Of a stretch of 64,000 bases of DNA, positions 62,221-64,000 are shown in pieces (within the stretch, counting starts at the first letter, position 1; each line of letters opens with the position of its first letter). The stretch spans positions 33,104,459 through 33,168,458 of the forward strand of contig OZ038509.1 in assembly GCA_964036315.1 (NCBI GenBank), read 5' to 3'. A program made the translations under genes and the position numbers. The notes under the pieces are model-generated. The model had not been told where the DNA came from. It was given only the letters and a program-made list of their open reading frames with translations, and searched no databases. This DNA is from Acanthosepion esculentum (Eukaryota; Mollusca; Cephalopoda; Sepiida; Sepiidae).

Positions 62221-62284
62221 AACAGCACTCTTGGCCTGACGGTTGCATCTAGCATGAAACAGACTGTCGCCTCCAAGTGTTGAC
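62221..62284 (+). ncRNA. Hammerhead-ribozyme-like motif (type I layout), one core change
   Basis: All parts of a hammerhead occur in order. Stem I left strand is CAGCACT-CTT-GGC (62,223-62,235). The core is CTGACGG (62,236-62,242; consensus CTGANGA). Stem II is TGC-ATCTA-GCA. GAAA follows at 62,256-62,259. Stem III is ACA-GAC-TGT (62,259-62,267, A15.1-U16.1). The cleavage base is C 62,268. Stem I right strand is GCC-TCCA-AGTGTTG (62,269-62,282). Stem I has ten pairs around an internal loop, and stem III is three pairs, as known for hammerheads of Penelope-like elements and retrozymes. The last core base is G not A and stem II has a T-T mismatch beside the core, so this copy is probably weak or dead. 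Copies at 25,690 and 26,753 keep CTGACGA but lost the stem I left strand. Confidence 0.55.
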
Positions 62285-62374
62285 TTCTATGTTAACATTT
62301 ATATTTACACACGCTCTATCTCTGATATTGAGCACTTTATCCCATAAATATAGCACATCTTAAGACTATATTTC

Positions 62375-62440
<66 letters not shown>
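62285..62440 (+). repeat. MAR-2 copy 2, continuous with the ribozyme-like motif
   Basis: Same as 26,825-26,956: TTTACACACGCTCTATCTCT, TTGAGCACTTTATCCCATAA, AGACTATATTTCTTCATATA and an AT run (62,379-62,439). Together with the preceding motif it makes one dispersed unit: ribozyme-like core - about 100-base spacer - (AT)n. Confidence 0.85.
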
Positions 62441-62445
<5 letters not shown>

Positions 62446-63088
62446 TCTTCTGTGTTTTTTAAGGATAAATAAAAAAAGCGCTTTTATTTTGAAAAACCGC
62501 ATTAAAAGGTAAGTTTAAAAAATACACAAGCAAAATTAGTTTTCATTTTCTTTTCAATAAACAAATGAATTGATTGTAACTGGCGTAAATATTATCACTG
62601 AAACTATAAATCCTTAGAGTTAATAGAGGTATTCAGAAATCTAATTGCCTAATCATGAAAGTTTGACTTACTATTTTATATTAAGGAAAATATTTTGTGG
62701 GATGTTCAAACACATATTACTAATGTAAGGTTAATAGAAAATCAAGCGATTTTTTACAAGGCATAAAATTATTTAGACTTACAGAGTCGAGCATGCATAA
62801 ATAAATAAAATGTTATATTAATTCAGATTCACAAGATTAATTCTTCTGATTGTTTCATGCTGAGGTTTTGGCTTTACTTTGTTGATATTTTTGAAAACAT
62901 TATATAATTACATATTCCAAATAATATAGAATTTTTTAAAAATTCTAGATTATTTGGAATATATAATTCCACAGTTCAAAACTACTTTCCTTCTGAACAA
63001 CGGTCGCGTATTATACAAGACATTTTTGGATAGTAATTAAAATTTGTTGGTATCTGTCTGTTTACCTCTCTCTGTCTCTGTATCTGTC

Positions 63089-63094
<6 letters not shown>
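62441..63094. other. Unassigned AT-rich sequence
   Basis: Contains a small dyad near 62,917-62,962 (TATTCCAAATAATATAGAAT facing TCTAGATTATTTGGAATATA). No other feature. Confidence 0.4.
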
Positions 63095-63176
<82 letters not shown>

Positions 63177-63245
63177 ATATTAGTGGTGAATATACACATA
63201 CATATGCAATTATATATACACATACATATATGTATAAAAATAATT
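63095..63245 (+). repeat. MAR-1 copy 2
   Basis: AT run of about 79 bases, then GACAATATTAGTGGTGAATA through TGTATAAAAATAATT, matching 3,996-4,165 with about one difference in the 75-base flank. It is followed by unrelated sequence. Confidence 0.8.
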
Positions 63246-63418
63246 CCAAGAGGATATGATCCAGGTAGAACTCGTAAACACATATACTCTCACTAATTTT
63301 TTCCCGGAGTTGTTTTTCTGTTTTCTTTTTGAATCTGTAGGTCTGATGAATTGGATCGTTCTTACAATTCCAGTGGAATAAATTATGACCATGGAATATT
63401 AGTGTTTAAGTCTTTTTA

Positions 63419-63421
<3 letters not shown>

Positions 63422-63473
<52 letters not shown>
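63422..63473. repeat. (AT)n microsatellite
   Basis: Pure AT run upstream of the transposase fragment. Confidence 0.95.
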
Positions 63474-63474
<1 letters not shown>

Positions 63475-63568
63475 CCACACACACATAATGTGCAATGAGT
63501 AAATTGTCGCCATTTTATATTTTTAACGCGCGTTGATTGTTTTTGACTGCATCCTATTGTAGAGTCAG

Positions 63569-63769
63569 TTGGGCACCGACCATGAGAAAAATAACACTAT
63601 CACGCAATTCACTCTACCAGAAATTTGTAAACATTATGTTGTCTTGCTTGGCATTCACGCTGAAAGATCCAATATGAACATTTCAGATTGTTTGGGTGTC
63701 AATCTAAGGACAGTGCAGAGGATTCGGAAAGAGTTGGATGAATGTAATGTTGTCTGTCTATATTTCTGA
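63569..63769 (+). pseudogene. HTH N-terminus of a mariner/Tc1-like transposase, cut by SINE-1 end
   Basis: Reads ITQFTLPEICKHYVVLLGIH and then MNISDCLGVNLRTVQRIRKE, a helix-turn-helix of the 'I-A-x-x-L-G-V-x-x-x-T-V-x-R-I-x-K' type, ending LDECN. At about 63,750 the frame runs into the antisense SINE-1 3' end, which truncates it. Whether the rest of the gene resumes beyond 63,790 cannot be judged; sequence to the window end has no DDE motif. Confidence 0.55.
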
Positions 63770-63785
63770 GATATTTCATTATTCA
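63748..63785 (-). repeat. SINE-1 3' terminus, antisense
   Basis: CTGTCTATATTTCTGAGATA and CATTATTCAGAC match the outer end of the antisense SINE-1 halves at 13,912 and 37,788. Only about 35 bases are present. Confidence 0.65.
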
Positions 63786-63789
63786 GACA

Positions 63790-64000
63790 ATTAGATAAAT
63801 TAAATAAATGGACTATTAATGTAAATGGACTATTACCAATGAAGAAGATCAGAGAAGGATCCAAAATCACCTGGATAAATTCTTCAGACATGAATTCGAT
63901 GTAGTCAAGGCTCACCAAGTACAAAAATTAAATAGATTGAAAGATCAGAAGGTGACACACAAGGTCCATCACCCACCAGTGAAAGCAGTAATCAACATCA
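63790..64000. other. Right edge, unassigned
   Basis: A direct repeat TGGACTATTA occurs at the start (twice). The plus strand reads a short charged stretch (HLDKFFRHEFDVVKAHQVQK) that may belong to an element continuing outside the window. Confidence 0.3.

Overview
This is a non-coding, repeat-saturated stretch of an animal nuclear genome. It is most probably a coleoid cephalopod, octopus-like. That is inference from style: about thirty long (AT)n, (CA)n and (GA)n microsatellites, many tRNA-derived SINEs, LINE, Penelope-like, Tc1/mariner, Helitron and solo-LTR relics, and almost no convincing host exon in 64 kb. Nothing bacterial is present (no operons, ribosome sites or CRISPR). The longest open frames are Tyr-Ile, Cys-Val or Thr-His translations of microsatellites.

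Layout. 0-6.4 kb: a SINE-2 copy, a (CA)n block, a degenerate GT-rich minisatellite and a rotted CR1/Jockey-type LINE ('LINE-A'). 7-9.3 kb: a Helitron-type 3' end and an antisense Tx1/L1-type LINE. 11-15.4 kb: a perfect hairpin at an HTH transposase fragment, SINE-1 copies and an antisense RTE-type reverse-transcriptase relic. 17.5-22 kb: a Penelope-like fragment and a complete 1.6-kb Tc1 element with IR/DR ends and a TA duplication. 24.7-27.3 kb: a 1.05-kb tandem duplication of structured AT arrays and hairpins, then a LINE tail. 28-33 kb: a mariner relic, probably split by nested SINEs. 34-38.3 kb: an unclassified block, a Penelope-like element in inverted arrangement and a SINE-1 inverted pair. 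41-46 kb: two solo LTRs of one family with 5-bp target duplications, a SINE-4 inverted pair and a 5S rRNA pseudogene. 46-51.8 kb: LINE fragments, a piggyBac-type MITE and a repeated 181-bp block. 52.5 kb: the best candidate host exon. 53-64 kb: a 776-bp inverted-repeat element, a perfect 82-bp palindrome, more LINE tails, a hammerhead-ribozyme-like motif at 62.2 kb and the start of a further transposase at the right edge.

Three themes stand out. (1) Palindromes and inverted pairs recur at about ten places, in unrelated repeat families and often beside (AT)n tracts. (2) A CTGANGA - short hairpin - GAAAC module recurs in many unrelated repeats. At 62.2 kb it sits inside a foldable type-I hammerhead-ribozyme architecture with one core mutation. 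(3) Some (AT)n microsatellites have identical unique flanks at distant sites, so they appear to be parts of mobile units.

Family names SINE-1, SINE-2, SINE-4, LINE-A, MAR-1, MAR-2 and R are local labels used only in this annotation. Assignments come from reading motifs by eye; no database search was possible.
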